DNA of 64,000 nucleotides from Prorocentrum cordatum (GCA_963575745.1 CAUYUJ010004018.1:1-64000); one strand, 5' to 3'. Counted from the first letter of the stretch, positions 20,641 to 31,312 are shown. A program made the numbers and translations. Notes: generated by a model from the letters alone, not told the origin.

Positions 20641-22240
20641 GCTGCTGTCTGGGGCTGGAGTTCGCTCGTTGCGTCTACGGGCCAGGTCATCGCGCGCCAC
20701 TTTTCCGACGTCAGTTCATCGAGAGTTGCGCATCAGGTCGCGAGCTGCGCTTCGGGGCTGGAGCGCGCTCGCGGCGTTTTCGGGCCCAGTCATCGCGCGC
20801 CTCCCCCCGACGCCAGCGGGTCAGAAGTTGCGCTTCAGATCGCGAGCTGCCCTCAGGGAATGGAGTGTGCTCGCGGCGTCTGCGGGCCAGGCGGTCGCGC
20901 GCCACTTCCCCAGTCGATCGGAGAGTTGAGCTTCAGATCGCGAGCTGCCCCTTGGGGTTGGAGCGCGGTCATCGCGCGCGACCTCGCGACATCAGTCGGT
21001 CGGGGAGTTGCGTTTAGCTGGCCTCCTAGGGCTGGAGCGCGCTCGCCGCATTATTCGGCCAGGTCGTCGCGCACCGCATTCCCGACGCCAACGGGTCGGA
21101 GTTTTGCGTTTCAGATCGCGAGCTGTGCTCCAGGACTGGAGCGCGCTCGCGACGTCGTCGGGCCAGGTCATCGCGCGCCACTCTCCGACATCAGTCGGGC
21201 GGAGAGCTGCGCTTCAGATCGCGAGCTGTCCCCTGGGACTGAAGCGCGCTCGCTGCTTTTTCGGGCCAGGTCGTCGCGCGCCATTTTCCCGCTGTCAGTC
21301 GATCGGAGATTTGCGTTTCAGTGCGCCCGCGGCGTTTTCGAGCCCGATCGTCGCGCGCCACTTCCCGGATGTCAATCGATCGGAGAGTTGCTTTCCAGTT
21401 CGCAAGTTGCTCCCTTAGGATTGGAGCGCGCCCGCGGCGTCTTCGGACCAGGCCATCGCGCGCCACTATTCCAGCATCAGTCGATCTGAGAGTTGCTAGC
21501 GTTTCACATCGCGAGCTGCTCTCTGGAACTAGTGCGCTCGCGGCGTTCTCAGGCCAGGTCTTCGCGCGCCACCTAACATCAGTCGGTCGGAGATTTGCGT
21601 TTCAGATTGCGAGCTGTTCTCAAGGACTGGAGCGCGCTCGCGGGGTTCCCCGGCCAGGTCATCGCGCGCCGCCTGCCGACATCAGTCGACCAGAAAGTTG
21701 CGCATCAGATCGCGAGCTGCCCCCTGGGACTGGAGCGCGGTCGCAGCGTTTTCGGGCCAGGCCATCGCGCGCCATTCTCCGACATCAGTCGATCGCAGAG
21801 TCGCGTCTCAGATCGCGAGCTGTTCTATGGGACCGGAGCGCGCTCGCGGCGTCTTCGGGCCCGGTCGTTGCGCACCACCTTCCGACATCAGTCGATAGTC
21901 GATCGGACAGTTGCGTTTCAGATCGCGAGCTGCTCTCCAGGGCTGGAGTTCAGTCGCGGCGTTTTCAGGCAAGACCATCGCTCGCCACTTGCCGACATCG
22001 GCATCTTCGAGCCCGGTCATCGCTCGCCACTGTCCGACATTAGTCTACCGGAGAGTTGCGTTGCAGATCGCGAGCTGGCCCTTGGGACTGGGGCGCGCTC
22101 GCGGCGTTGTTGGGCCACGTCATCGCCCCCCACCATTCGACGCCAGACGATCGCAAAGTTGCGCTCCAGGCAGCGAGCTGTCACCTGGAACTGGAGCGTG
22201 CTCGCGGCGACGGTGGGCCAGGTCATGATTCGCCACCTCT
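20641..22240. repeat. ~100-bp minisatellite, about 15 units
   Basis: Each unit has TCAGATCGCGAGCTG, a variable ~10 bp, GGACTGGAGCGCGCTCGCGG, CGTTTTCGGGCCAGGTC, ATCGCGCGCCAC and GACATCAGTCGNTCGGAGAG. GCGAGCTG landmarks fall near 20738, 20840, 20939, 21117, 21219, 21510, 21609, 21713, 21812, 21925, 22070 and 22172. The period of 98-113 bp (longer across decayed units) is not a multiple of three, so the Arg/Ser/Ala-rich frames through it are not evidence of a protein. Confidence 0.92.
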
Positions 22241-22735
22241 TCGACGAGGACATGCAGCCCCAGAGCCCAGGCGTTCCTCCCGCGCCATTGCACTCGCCCT
22301 TGCCGCTCGGGCAGATGCCCCAAAAAGTGCGCCGGCCAATCACGCGAGAGCGGCCCGCGCGGCGAGGGCATTTGAGAGTTGGCCGAGGGCGCGGGATCGC
22401 CGTTTTCATTTCAAGATCTGCGGCCTCGCGCCACGCGCACCCCCGCCGACTTGGCCCCCATCCATCACGGCCACAGCGAACGTCATCAGCGGAACCGCGA
22501 ATCTGCCCGCGCTGGACCCCGAAGCGTTCGCGAGCAGCCTGGGCGCCAGGGAAGCCGTCGAGAAGAGCATCGCCGGCGCGGCGCAGGTGACGATGAGCGC
22601 GGAGCCCGCGACTTTCTCGAAGACGACGCGCCTCGTGGCGCCGAGCACGAGGAGGGATGAGGCAGGCGCCAGGGCGCACGTCGCGACCGCCGGCTCCGTC
22701 GGGCGGGGTCTGATTACGACATCAAAATCCATGCG
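22241..22735. other. No recognised gene
   Basis: Unique GC-rich sequence. A + frame of about 250 codons ends in the CA repeat and has no motif I can name. Confidence 0.45.
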
Positions 22736-22736
22736 T

Positions 22737-22737
22737 G

Positions 22738-22803
<66 letters not shown>

Positions 22804-22810
22804 CACATGC
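22737..22810. repeat. (CA)n microsatellite
   Basis: More than 30 CA dinucleotides with two A interruptions. Confidence 0.97.
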
Positions 22811-23087
22811 ATACATGCGCGGGCGTCACTAGATCCAGCCAGGTCGTCAATGGCATCGCCTATGCGCTGGGAGGCCACTCGCGACGGGGCGGCCGCGCTG
22901 GCGACTCCCAGGGCCGGCCCCCCCTCGAGCAGGGCATGCTTCTACAGCTCGGCGGCACTGCCCCGCGCCCCCGTCGACGGCGGGCGAGCCCGTCGAGGTC
23001 CCGATGTCGCCGACGACGAGCCCGGCGGCCAAGTTGTCGCCGGCGCCGGATCTCGTGGGGCCCGCGCCCACGGCGCCCCCACCCGTT

Positions 23088-23327
23088 GATGCTCATCGCC
23101 CGCTACCACCACGCAGGAAACGCCGTCGCCACTTGCCCCGGCGCCATCGCTGCCAACGAGACCGATCACTCAAGCGGCCTCCACTGTCGCCACGAACGAG
23201 ACGGCGCGATGCTCATCGCCCGCTACTACAACGCAGGAAACGCCGTCGCCAACTGCCCGGCGCCATCGCTGCCAGCGAGACCGATCATTCGAGCGGCCTC
23301 CACGGCGCGGGCCTCGCGCGGCGCGGC
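23088..23327. repeat. 120-bp tandem duplication
   Basis: GATGCTCATCGCCCGCTAC begins both copies, at 23088 and 23208. They share GCAGGAAACGCCGTCGCCA, GCGCCATCGCTGCCA and GAGACCGATCA. The period is a multiple of three, and the + frame reads MLIARY(H/Y)(H/N)AGNAVA in both, so it may preserve a short coding repeat. Confidence 0.85.
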
Positions 23328-24424
23328 AGGGGCCAGCAGCGCCCCGCCAATCTTTTAGACGAGCACGCCGCCAACAGGGCACGCGGCAAATTGTGCTTCA
23401 TCCCCCCCCCCTGGCCTTCCTAAGCCTTCTCTTCCCCTGGGCCCCCTCTTTCGCGACATCGAATGGCACCCTTCTCCTGCTGCCACGGCCAAGGCCGAGT
23501 GGAATCAGAGATTGCGCCAACAAAGTCCCATCGCCCGCTCTCTCGGGATACCGACCAGCAAGCGCTTTCGGATCCCAGTCGGCGTCGTTGCGAACATCCT
23601 TTGGGAGGAGCGGGGCACTAGGCTGTCGCAGCTCCCCAGGGCGCGGGCCACTTTGCTGCCGCGCGCGTCGACGGGCCCTCGAGTCCAGCGGGCGCAAAGG
23701 AACGGCCAGCGCATCTTTTGGGCGTCCTCGCAGACCTGACAAGACTGGGCACTGCGCGTACGATTGCTGGCCGTTGTCGGCGGTGGAATGGGCAGGGACT
23801 CCGCGCGCCGTCGCCGAGGGGCATCGGCGCGCGCCTCGGGTAGGAGGGCGCCCGCGGCGTTCCCTCTGGCCTCACGCCACAGCCAATGGCTCGCGGCGCT
23901 CAGGACCAGGGGCGACGGGGCCATCGACGTCGCGGGCTGGCGGGACGCCAAGCAGCTCACAGGCGCGGCCAGGATCGCGGGGGATTTTTTATCCGAGGGA
24001 GCTTGCGCGCGAGACAAGCGGTTTTGGGGGTGCGGCAGTGGGGCGCAGGCGCCGGGCGCCCTTCCCAGTCGCGGCGAGCGCCGCTCCCGCGCTGCCGCTG
24101 GCCCCCGCCCTTCAAGGCCGGCCGCCTGCCAGGGCCCGCAGTCGCGAGGTTCATTTGCACCCGCCGAGAGCTGCAAATAATTGCCCACCCGGTCTAATGC
24201 ACGGGAGGGAATGGAGCCGGAGAGGACAGACCGACCGCGGGCGCGCGCGCGCGCACCCCCGCCCCGCAAGCCCCGAAGGGAGGTCACACCTGACGTCCCT
24301 CTTGACCCCCCGATACGTCCAACCGCCCCCGCATCCAGGCTTTTTGCTTGGGTGTCTTGCTTTTCCTCCTGATTCCCCCGACTTAGATGGGCGTCGCCGT
24401 CAGGGACAGGAGGCGGGGGGCGGG
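23328..24424. other. No recognised gene
   Basis: GC-rich unique sequence. A long + frame (23393-24904) passes through it into the start of the DIRS-like reverse transcriptase, but this part shows no motif. It may hold decayed upstream sequence of that element. Confidence 0.4.
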
Positions 24425-24510
24425 GGGGGGCGGGAGGAGGAGGAGGAGGAGGAGGAGGCGGAAAAGGAGGAGGAGGAGGAGGGCGAGGAGGAGGAGGAGG
24501 AGGCGCCCCG
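24425..24510. repeat. (GGA)n microsatellite
   Basis: GGA/GAG triplets inside the region upstream of the reverse transcriptase. Confidence 0.92.
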
Positions 24511-24849
24511 CCACGCCCAGCGGCGACTGCCACGATGGTGCAGCCCAGTCATCCAGCGACATCTGCCGCGCGACCTGCAGCCGCTTGACCTTGCGGCCCG
24601 ACTTATCGAGGAGGCCGGCGCCTCCCCGGCGCGGCGTTCGACGCTCCAGCTCGCCCAGCGAAGAGGGCCTGGAACCACCTGTCCGCGGCATTGCATGCTG
24701 AGCGGGCAACAAAGGAGCGGGCTCGATTCGAGGCCGCTGGAAAATGCAATTGCCCCCCGCCAGCGCGCCCAAGCCACGCGAGTTGAACGCCGACCCTCGC
24801 GGCCTGACCCCAAAGAAAGGGAGGGCGCAGGTGGCGGCGATCCAGGGGA

Positions 24850-25640
24850 GGCGCGTTTCAAGCCTCGCCTGATCGTAGACCTTTGGCGCGGCTGCGTGAA
24901 CTAGTCTCTGCCGGACATGAGCATCCACCACGGGGCCGTGGACCAAGCTGTCTCTCGCATTGCTGAAGACCCTTGGATTTTCGCCTTCGACTTGCAGGAC
25001 TGCTTCCCCTAATTGGCGGATCTACCCAGCAGATTCTACGCTGGTCGGGTTTTATTCGCCGGGCCGCAACCAGCTTTGCAAATACATCTTTCTGTCACTC
25101 GGCCTGAAGCCGGCCCCATGGGTCACCGACGAATCGCAGAAGAATACTTGCACCAGCTACGGCCACAGCGACAGGTCGACCCATTGAACGTTGTCGATGA
25201 TCCGTTGGGTTCCGCGGCTTCTGACATTGAAGCGCGGGGCCACTTGGCTGCGCCAGTCGATGTCTTTCTCGACCGCGGCACCCTGGCGAGTTCTCAAAGC
25301 CACCAGGGACGCGCCATCATGCCACGTCGCACACGCGGATAGGTTGGATCTTCGACATTCGCAATGCGCTCGTGACCGCGTCGCAGAGCAAGTGCGACGT
25401 GCGCTGCCAAGCGCACACAACGGCCCTGGAGGCGGACTCCGCCGCGGCTCTGTCGAGCGGGCAGCTCGCGTCGGCAGCGGGCCGCGTTCCCCGCTCGGCG
25501 GAGCTATGGCCCCAGGCACGGCGTAGACGCCAGCCAGTCTGCGCGGACCTTGACGCGGCTGGCCTTCGCGCTGCTCGGCAGTCAAGCGCGTCGGCTGGCC
25601 CCCCGGGTCGCCTCGACGAGCGGAGTCGACCCGCGCGTCA
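24850..25640 (+). pseudogene. DIRS-like reverse transcriptase, frameshifted
   Basis: The end of one frame gives FKPRLIVDLWRGCVN (motif 1 type, KxRLVxDL...N) with a stop just after it. The next piece gives WIFAFDLQDCF (motif A, FxxDLxDxF). A second frame gives YIFLSLGLKPAPWV (motif B, LPFGLxxAP). A return to the earlier frame gives NVVDDPLGSA at the YxDD position. A third frame gives IGWIFDIRNALVTASQSKC and a long helical stretch with LASAAGRV, matching the connection segment before RNase H. Both Asp residues of the VDD box survive, but the stop at 25010 and the frame changes rule out a working enzyme. Confidence 0.65.
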
Positions 25641-25938
25641 CCGGTTCTTGGCGGCCTTCGCACGGCCCCCCGCGCGGCTGTCCTCCTGCCGCGGGGGGCC
25701 GCCCCCGCCACCGCGGGGCCCGAAAAGTCCGGGCCCCCGATATCGAGAGGCCCCGGTAGGGCAGGCGCGATCGAGACTCAGGAGGGGGAAAAACACACAG
25801 ACACAATGAATCGTCGATTCCCAGGAAAATATGGAAAAATATGGGAAGTGGGGGGGAAGGCAAATACCTAGAAAATATAGGAAAACATTGGGAATCCTTT
25901 TATTTGTTCGTATTTATTTGTGTGTCCCAGGGCCCCTT

Positions 25939-26200
25939 CAAAGACGGATGCGTACCAGACCCACGGTTGGAGCTTCAAGGTTCGCACCGACGGCAAGGCG
26001 GTCTCCGTCGAGCGGCCCGCCGACTTCGCGGACGCTGAGCGCCATCCGCACGCGAACGACATAAATTACAAGGAGCTCTGGGTGGCGCGTGAACGCTTGC
26101 GCCGCGAGCGCAGTTTCTTGCGGGGCTGGCGCGCGTTGCTCCGCATGGACCACGCCAGCAATTCGCAACGTTCATGTTCGGCACGGGCGGATCCCACATA
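25939..26200 (+). pseudogene. DIRS-like RNase H domain fragment
   Basis: The frame reads DAYQTHGWSFKV, then HANDINYKELWVARERL and LRGWRALLRMDHASN. The pattern D(A)xxxxGW, then hINxxEL, then (V/L)R(T/M)D(N/H) is that of retroelement RNase H domains: first Asp, Glu in the hIN.kEL helix, then the Asp of the third strand. In this copy the usual TDN/RTDN reads MDH. It continues the RT after ~300 bp of unreadable sequence and is itself followed by a shift into another frame. Confidence 0.65.
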
Positions 26201-26256
26201 GCGGCGCGTTGTCCGCTCGGCTGGAATGAACCGAGCGGGCCCGCGCACTGCTGGGC

Positions 26257-27055
26257 TCTGGAGGTTCATTTGCCCGGCCACATGAACGCCATTGCGTGCG
26301 CGGGCTCTCGAGACAGCAGTTTCGGGGCAAGCAGGGCGACCGGAGCTTTCGAAGGCGCAATGCTCCGGCAAGCGCTCTTTCGCGAAGTGCAAGGACGCCG
26401 GGGGGCATCGTCCACAATGGATTTGTTTTCTAACCGCTCAGGAAGCAATTCTCTCGCTCCACAGCGGCAATGCCCAGGGAGGACAGCTTTCGACTGCCCA
26501 CTAGGCGGGCACGTCGCCCGGGCGCACCCTCCCTGGGCGCTCGCCCGCGAGTGTCTGGCGCAGTCCAATCGGGCCACATCGGCGGACCCGTCTGCGCGCG
26601 CAGTGCTCCGCTTGCCGGGGGATCCCGGGGCCCACCCACTGGTTCCGGTTGGCCCCGCTGGCGCCGCTGCGCCGCATCCGCTCCTGGGACGCGAATTCCG
26701 ATTTGTTCTGCTGGTTAGCGGACGACGGCTCCGCAAGGAAAAGGCCGAGATCGAATTTCCGCTAGTCATTTTGCAGAGCTGGCCGCCCGCCCGACGCAAG
26801 CGTCGGCAAGCTGAGATGCCCGCTGCGAAAAAGCAGCTCCTCCCAATTCCCCCCCCCCCCACAGCTCCGTCGACTCCCCCGCCCCACATCCAGCTCGCCC
26901 CTCCCTTCCTCGGGCTACTTACTCACGGGGCAGGAGAGCAGCTGGGCGGGGGCGGGGGCGGGGGAAGGAGTCTGCGGGCAGACGGCGGCGCATCGGGGGC
27001 AGGAAACACGTCGCAAACCCCCCGCGCCCCGTTCGAGGTCCGGAAGCATCGATAA
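26257..27055 (+). pseudogene. DIRS-like post-RNase H segment
   Basis: In the frame after RNase H: LEVHLPGHMNAIACAGSRD (compare hHxPGxxNxxADxLSR), then ALFREVQGRRGASSTMDLFS (compare the WxL...F....vDLFAs block), then CPGRTAFDCPLG and HPPWALARECL (compare NPPwxLi). These blocks, in this order, are what I know from DIRS/Ngaro-type polyproteins downstream of RNase H. The frame is open to 27055, but the C-terminal ~100 residues are low complexity (PIPPPPTAPSTPPP) and match nothing. Confidence 0.6.
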
Positions 27056-27235
27056 ACTCTTCGGCCAGTGACCGTCGAGGCTTTTCTGCAAGCGCCGCAT
27101 GCTAGTTGCGGCCGCGCCGGCGACCCGCTTGCCCGCGGGGCCCGGCGCCACCCTGAGAGCGCCTTTCCTCCAGCGAGAACTGCGTGGCTCAGCCATCGGT
27201 TCTCGTTAATTCATTCACCAACTACGACTCGGGCC

Positions 27236-27769
27236 ATGACTACCGAGGATCGGGCCAAGGATATCATCAACGAGGTCATCGCCCAGGTGACTGCGGACGG
27301 CGGGGCCATCCACGCAGCAGCCGCCAACCAGATTGCAGCCGCCGCAGCCGAGCAAGGGGTGATCTCCACTGCCGCGGGCCAGCTGGTCACCTCTAGCGTC
27401 ACCCCTGGCGGGGCGATTCACACCGCCCCCTCACAAAAGTACACCGAGTCGTCCAGCGAGCAGTTCCCGTGGAATCTCCTCGGCACCTCCAAGCCGACGC
27501 AGTGGGGGGTCGCTTGGGATTCGACCACGGTCGACCCCAATCAAGAGGCGGCGGTCACATTGGGCATGGGATCTGGCGGGCCCGCCAGATGCGCAATGGG
27601 GCATCTCGTCGCACCCAGAACTGCTCCCCCCGAAAACGGGGAGCTGAAAAACATCGAAGCGCCAAGCAGCGCTGAAACACTTGCCGCGCACTTCGTGGAA
27701 GCAGTTGCGCGGACCTGGCCACGGCGGCGAGAAATTCCGCTGTTACACTGGAGAGAAAGCATAGTCTAA
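27236..27769 (+). CDS. Unassigned 177-aa ORF between DIRS relics
   Basis: Starts at an ATG giving MTTEDRAKDIINEVIAQVTA, within a longer open frame that begins at 27068. The sequence is protein-like and Ala-rich, with an internal repeat: DGGAIHAAAANQIAAAAAEQ is echoed by PGGAIHTAPSQK about 40 residues later, with GVISTAAGQLVTSS between. The C-terminal half is polar and unstructured-looking. Position between RT/RNase H and the recombinase suggests it belongs to the retroelement (gag-like or accessory), but I know no family it matches. The - strand is also open here, so coding status is uncertain. Confidence 0.3.
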   Translation: MTTEDRAKDIINEVIAQVTADGGAIHAAAANQIAAAAAEQGVISTAAGQLVTSSVTPGGAIHTAPSQKYTESSSEQFPWNLLGTSKPTQWGVAWDSTTVDPNQEAAVTLGMGSGGPARCAMGHLVAPRTAPPENGELKNIEAPSSAETLAAHFVEAVARTWPRRREIPLLHWRESIV

Positions 27770-28461
27770 CACCAGCGCGCCGCATCTTCGGGCCCTCGCC
27801 CGCGCGCTTCTGCCCCTGCACACCATGACTGAGGCGCGGCCAGCGTCTTCTCCAGCAGCCAGCATGCCACGTCGAAGACAGAGTGCGTGCGCGAGGACCT
27901 GATGCCGCTCCTGCACAACACAATCGAGGCGTCGCAAACACCAGCCTGCACATGGTTCTCGGACACTTTGTCTTGAACCGCCCGGCCGCGCCCATCGCTG
28001 CTGAAGCGCGCGCGGGGGCCGCTGGCTGACAGCGCCGGAGAGGGGCCTGCCAAGCAGCGGCGCATGGGGCCAGTCAAGCAAGAGCCCCGGAGCCCCGCGT
28101 CGCGCCCCGCCAAGCGCGGCCTCCGGCGCTACGCCGCCGACCTGTCCACGGCCATTGTTACATGCGTAAATCAGATGTTATCGCGGTCTTGTCGGGCCCG
28201 ACGCGGCGCGTTCCCCTTCCGTCGAACGCAGCTCCTCGTCGCGCCCCGCGCGCGGGCGCGCCCAGCAAAAAAACAGCGCGGCGACGGGGCCGGCGACGGC
28301 GACGACGCAGGCGACGACGGCAACGACGACGTCCTCCCCGCCGCTTCCCCCGCCCCCCTGTCTTCCAGCCCCCACCCCCCTTCTCCGCGCTTCCCCCCGC
28401 CCATCTCGTCCTCCGCCTCTCGCCCCCCCCCCCCGCGCCCGCCCCGGCCATCCGGCCCGAT

Positions 28462-29160
28462 CTGCCCTGGCGGAATGTTCTCCGAGGGCGGACTGGGGGC
28501 GGGGAGTAGAGGGCGGCACGGAGGAGGAGGAGGAGGAGGGCTTCGACGAGGACGACGAGGACGACTAGGACGAGGAATGGACGACGAGGAAAAGAACGTG
28601 CCTGAAAGCGGAGTTGCGCGGCCTCCTGACGGTTGCGGCCGGCCCCGAAAAGTCCCGGGAGCCAAAGACAGCAACGCAAAAAGTCCGCATTGCTATTCAA
28701 AGATTCTGTGCCGCAATTTGGCGTGGCGCATCTCCCCCTCCCCGCGCGCCCTTCCGCCCGGTTCGCTCTTCGCCGTCCTCGTCACCTCCGCCCGCCCCGC
28801 CCGCCCCGGGCAGCCAGCCCGTTCTGCCCTGCCGGAATGGTCTCCGAGGGCGGCCCAGGGGCGGGGAGTAGAGGGCGGCAGCGAGGAAGAGGAGGAGGAG
28901 GAGGAGGAGGAGGAAGAAGAAGAAGCAGAGGAGGAGGAGTAGGAGGAGGAAGAAGAAAAAGAAGAGGAGCGAGAGGAATGGATGACGAGGAAAAGAGCGT
29001 GCCTGGAGGCGAAGTGGCGCGGCCCGCTGACGGTTGCGGCTGGCCCCGAAAAGCCCCGGGGGCCAAAAGCAGCAACACAAGCAGTCCGCAGGGTCATCCA
29101 AAGAGTCTATGCCGCAACTTGGTGGGGCGCATTTGTCCCCCCTCTGGTGGTTTCTCTTGC
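28462..29160. repeat. ~362-bp tandem duplication with GGA tracts
   Basis: CTGCCCTG(G/C)CGGAATG begins at about 28462 and again at about 28824. Both copies contain CTCCGAGGGCGG, GGCGGGGAGTAGAGGGCGGC, a GGA tract, TGGA(C/T)GACGAGGAAAAGA, TGACGGTTGCGGC and GGCCCCGAAAAG. In one frame both read MDDEEK(N/S)VP...VARP.DGCG; in another, LTVAAGPEK. A partial third copy precedes the first at about 28390-28460. Confidence 0.8.
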
Positions 29161-29621
29161 GCACCTCCCCTAGCCCAGCTGACGGCACTGCCGTCCGCAA
29201 CCATTTCGGCGCAAATTTTCGCCGAATTGCTCCAGACGCTGCATGGAGCTTGCTGAAACGATGCCGGCCTGGGCCGGCACGTTTGCACCGGATGATTTTC
29301 CAGAGCACCACGTCTCACCATCGTTTTCGTCGAGGGCCGCAGGTTTTGAATGCGCCGACCGAGGAGTTCCACCACTGGAGACTTCACCCTGGCAGCCTCC
29401 AACTCCACGCCCAGGCGCGTCTGCACGACAGCCTGACCGAGGCGCGAGCCGTCAGAGCCGTTTTCCGGCTACCCCGGCCAGTGCTTCGAAGGCTGATCGA
29501 CTGGGCGCCCGAAAGTTTTTAGCTCTGCACCCGGGGCTGCTGGAAGCAATCCCAGCCGCGGAGTCGCCTGCGCGCAAAGAGTCGCGTTTACAGGCGTTCT
29601 CCATCATTCAAGCTTGCTAAC
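29161..29621. other. No recognised gene
   Basis: Unique sequence between the duplication and the recombinase frame. No motif is identified. Confidence 0.45.
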
Positions 29622-30780
29622 ATGCAGATTGGGCCATCTACACAAGATCGATACATTACAGTTACGCGGAGCGTTGCCGTCGTAGCAGAAGTAGCGTCCG
29701 GCTTGACATTCGTTCCGTGCGATGCCGAGTCCAAGTTCACGTTGTTCTTTGTTGACCTGGATGGAAAGCCGTGGTCCTCGATTACTACGGCCCGCGCTGC
29801 CAGCCACGCGTGGCATCAGGAACGGGGCCTCTTGGGCCGTCTTGGATGCAGTGGACGCCCTAAAGGCAAACACGCCAAAAATATCAGTTTTCTCGTAGGA
29901 AATCGACGGTGTTGCGTCCCAGTGCGTTCACAGGGCGCGTTCACCTCGCACGTCTGGCTGGGGATGTCTTGGGGCGTTGTGCCACCAGCTACCCCTTTGC
30001 ACCCCAGGACGATCCCTGGCAGCACCCCCGTGACGGCGCGCAGGCCCTATGCACACGGGTGCGTGTCCGACGCAGCCTGGGGCGACAGAGCCGCCCAATC
30101 CTGGCGAGGGCTTGAAAAAAGCGTGCGGACAACTCCCGCGGTCGCGCGGAAGACCGTCTGTCGTCCGACGACTTGCCGCGCTGCCCGGCTACGCGGCTGC
30201 CCGTCTGGCCGCGCGCAGCACGGCGGGCGCGCGGGATGGTGCCGCATCTCTTTACACTCGGCATCGCTCGGACGTGTGCATTTCTCCATCGGCGAGGACC
30301 ATCGAGGAGCATCCTTGATCATGTGGCGAAAAAACCACGCACGAAACCGTAAAAAGCACACGGAATGGACGTCCGAGCGATGGCGAGTACAGGCCTTCAT
30401 GGATGTAACGATTCTGCCAATTTTCGCTGAGGCGTTTGTGCGCAAGCAGAAGAACGACCCTTTCGACCAAGGGATGCGCTGGCACGTGCCAGCCCTACCC
30501 CAACTGGGGCAGCAGTGTCCAGTAGTTCTTTTGCGGGCATGGCTCGAGATAGTGAACAGCGTCTGGGCCCCAGATCGCCTGAAGGACCCAGTCTTCTGCG
30601 TCACCCGCGTTGCTGACGCGCTGCCCGTGTCCGCAAAATCGATCCGCAAGGCGCTGGCCAGACACTTTGGCAGGGATTCCATCGGTTCCGTCTGCCGCGC
30701 GCTTGCATGGATCATACAGGCCCAGGGCGGATGGGGCGGCCGGACACTATGCATGCCCAGTACGCGGAGCACGAGCGGCG
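29622..30780 (+). pseudogene. Decayed tyrosine recombinase (DIRS-type integrase)
   Basis: Within a + frame open to 31034, the N-terminal part reads DRYITVTRSVAVVAEVASGL, FTLFFVDLDGKPWSSITTAR and SHAWH, like the SAM-type core-binding domain of retroelement recombinases. Near 30330-30760 it has HARNRKKHTEW, CPVVLLRAWLEIVNS, DPVFCVTR, SIRKALARHFGRDS and ALAWIIQAQGGWGG. The last corresponds to HSLRRG..A....G.....QGGW. The catalytic His of HxxR is not present (SIGSVCRALA), and the first catalytic Arg region is unreadable in this frame. A neighbouring frame at 30240-30290 holds ASLYTRHRSDVC, resembling R-x-SEL...RWxDV. Domain order is right; function is lost. Confidence 0.55.
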
Positions 30781-31030
30781 CGATTTGTTGCTGTCTTGCG
30801 CAGCGGCCGCGCCGGCGGCTACTCCAGCGCCGCTGGGCGTCAGTGCGCCAGCGCGCGCGGCGGCGTCTTCCGCCTGGCAGCTGCAGTCGCGACGGCGTCG
30901 ATTGCTTCACGAGGACTGGATGTTGCTTTCCCTTTGCCTCGGGTGGCCGGCCGTTTCCGCTCCCCCACGCGGACCCGCGCTGCTGGCTCCCTGACTGGGC
31001 CGTTTTCTTTTCGTGGTCTCGTGGGGAGGG

Positions 31031-31312
31031 CTGATTGCTTGTCCAAGACAACTGGTCAGGTGGCCTGCGGCTCTCTTGGCGCACCCACCGCGGCAGGTGC
31101 GCCGTCCTCCAGGGAGAGGAAAATAGAGGCCTATACCTGTCCTCTTCTGCCAGCCCCCCTCGCCCTCACCTCTTCCTTCTCCAGGGATTGGGTGGGAGAT
31201 CTGAGGATCCAGGGACTGGGCGAGTCACCCACCCTCGTCCACCCCTTCTTCGCCAGCCGCAATCCACCTTTCCTCGGGGAGGGCTGCTTGGTTGTCCAAG
31301 ACAACCAGTCAG
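31031..31312. repeat. Two 29-bp palindromes 253 bp apart
   Basis: 31031-31059 and 31284-31312 both have the core TTGTCCAAGACAA within CTG...TCAG, preceded by GGGGAGGG. The second is nearly perfect, with 13-bp arms around a 3-bp centre. They lie just after the tyrosine recombinase relic, so they could be split terminal repeats or crossover sites of that element. Confidence 0.6.

Larger units (their letters stand above)
24850..26760 (+). mobile_element. Decayed DIRS-type (tyrosine recombinase) retrotransposon, RT-RNase H part
   Basis: Successive pieces in three + frames follow the order of a DIRS-like pol: RT motif 1, motif A, motif B, a VDD box, a connection segment, RNase H, then the VDLF-type segment after RNase H that I associate with DIRS/Ngaro elements. 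Frames change at least four times, so it is not functional. A tyrosine recombinase relic lies 3 kb downstream on the same strand. Confidence 0.65.

Noticed and set aside
20860-22832. Frames of 200-330 codons with repeating RSRAA.RGWSALAAF.G peptides
   Set aside because: They read through the ~100-bp minisatellite, whose period is not a multiple of three, so repeats appear in changing frames. Not a repeat protein.
16174-22832. Other long frames between 16 and 23 kb as host genes
   Set aside because: All are in GC-rich DNA where stops are rare on both strands. Only the IIDYII and CPRC fragments show family-like motifs.
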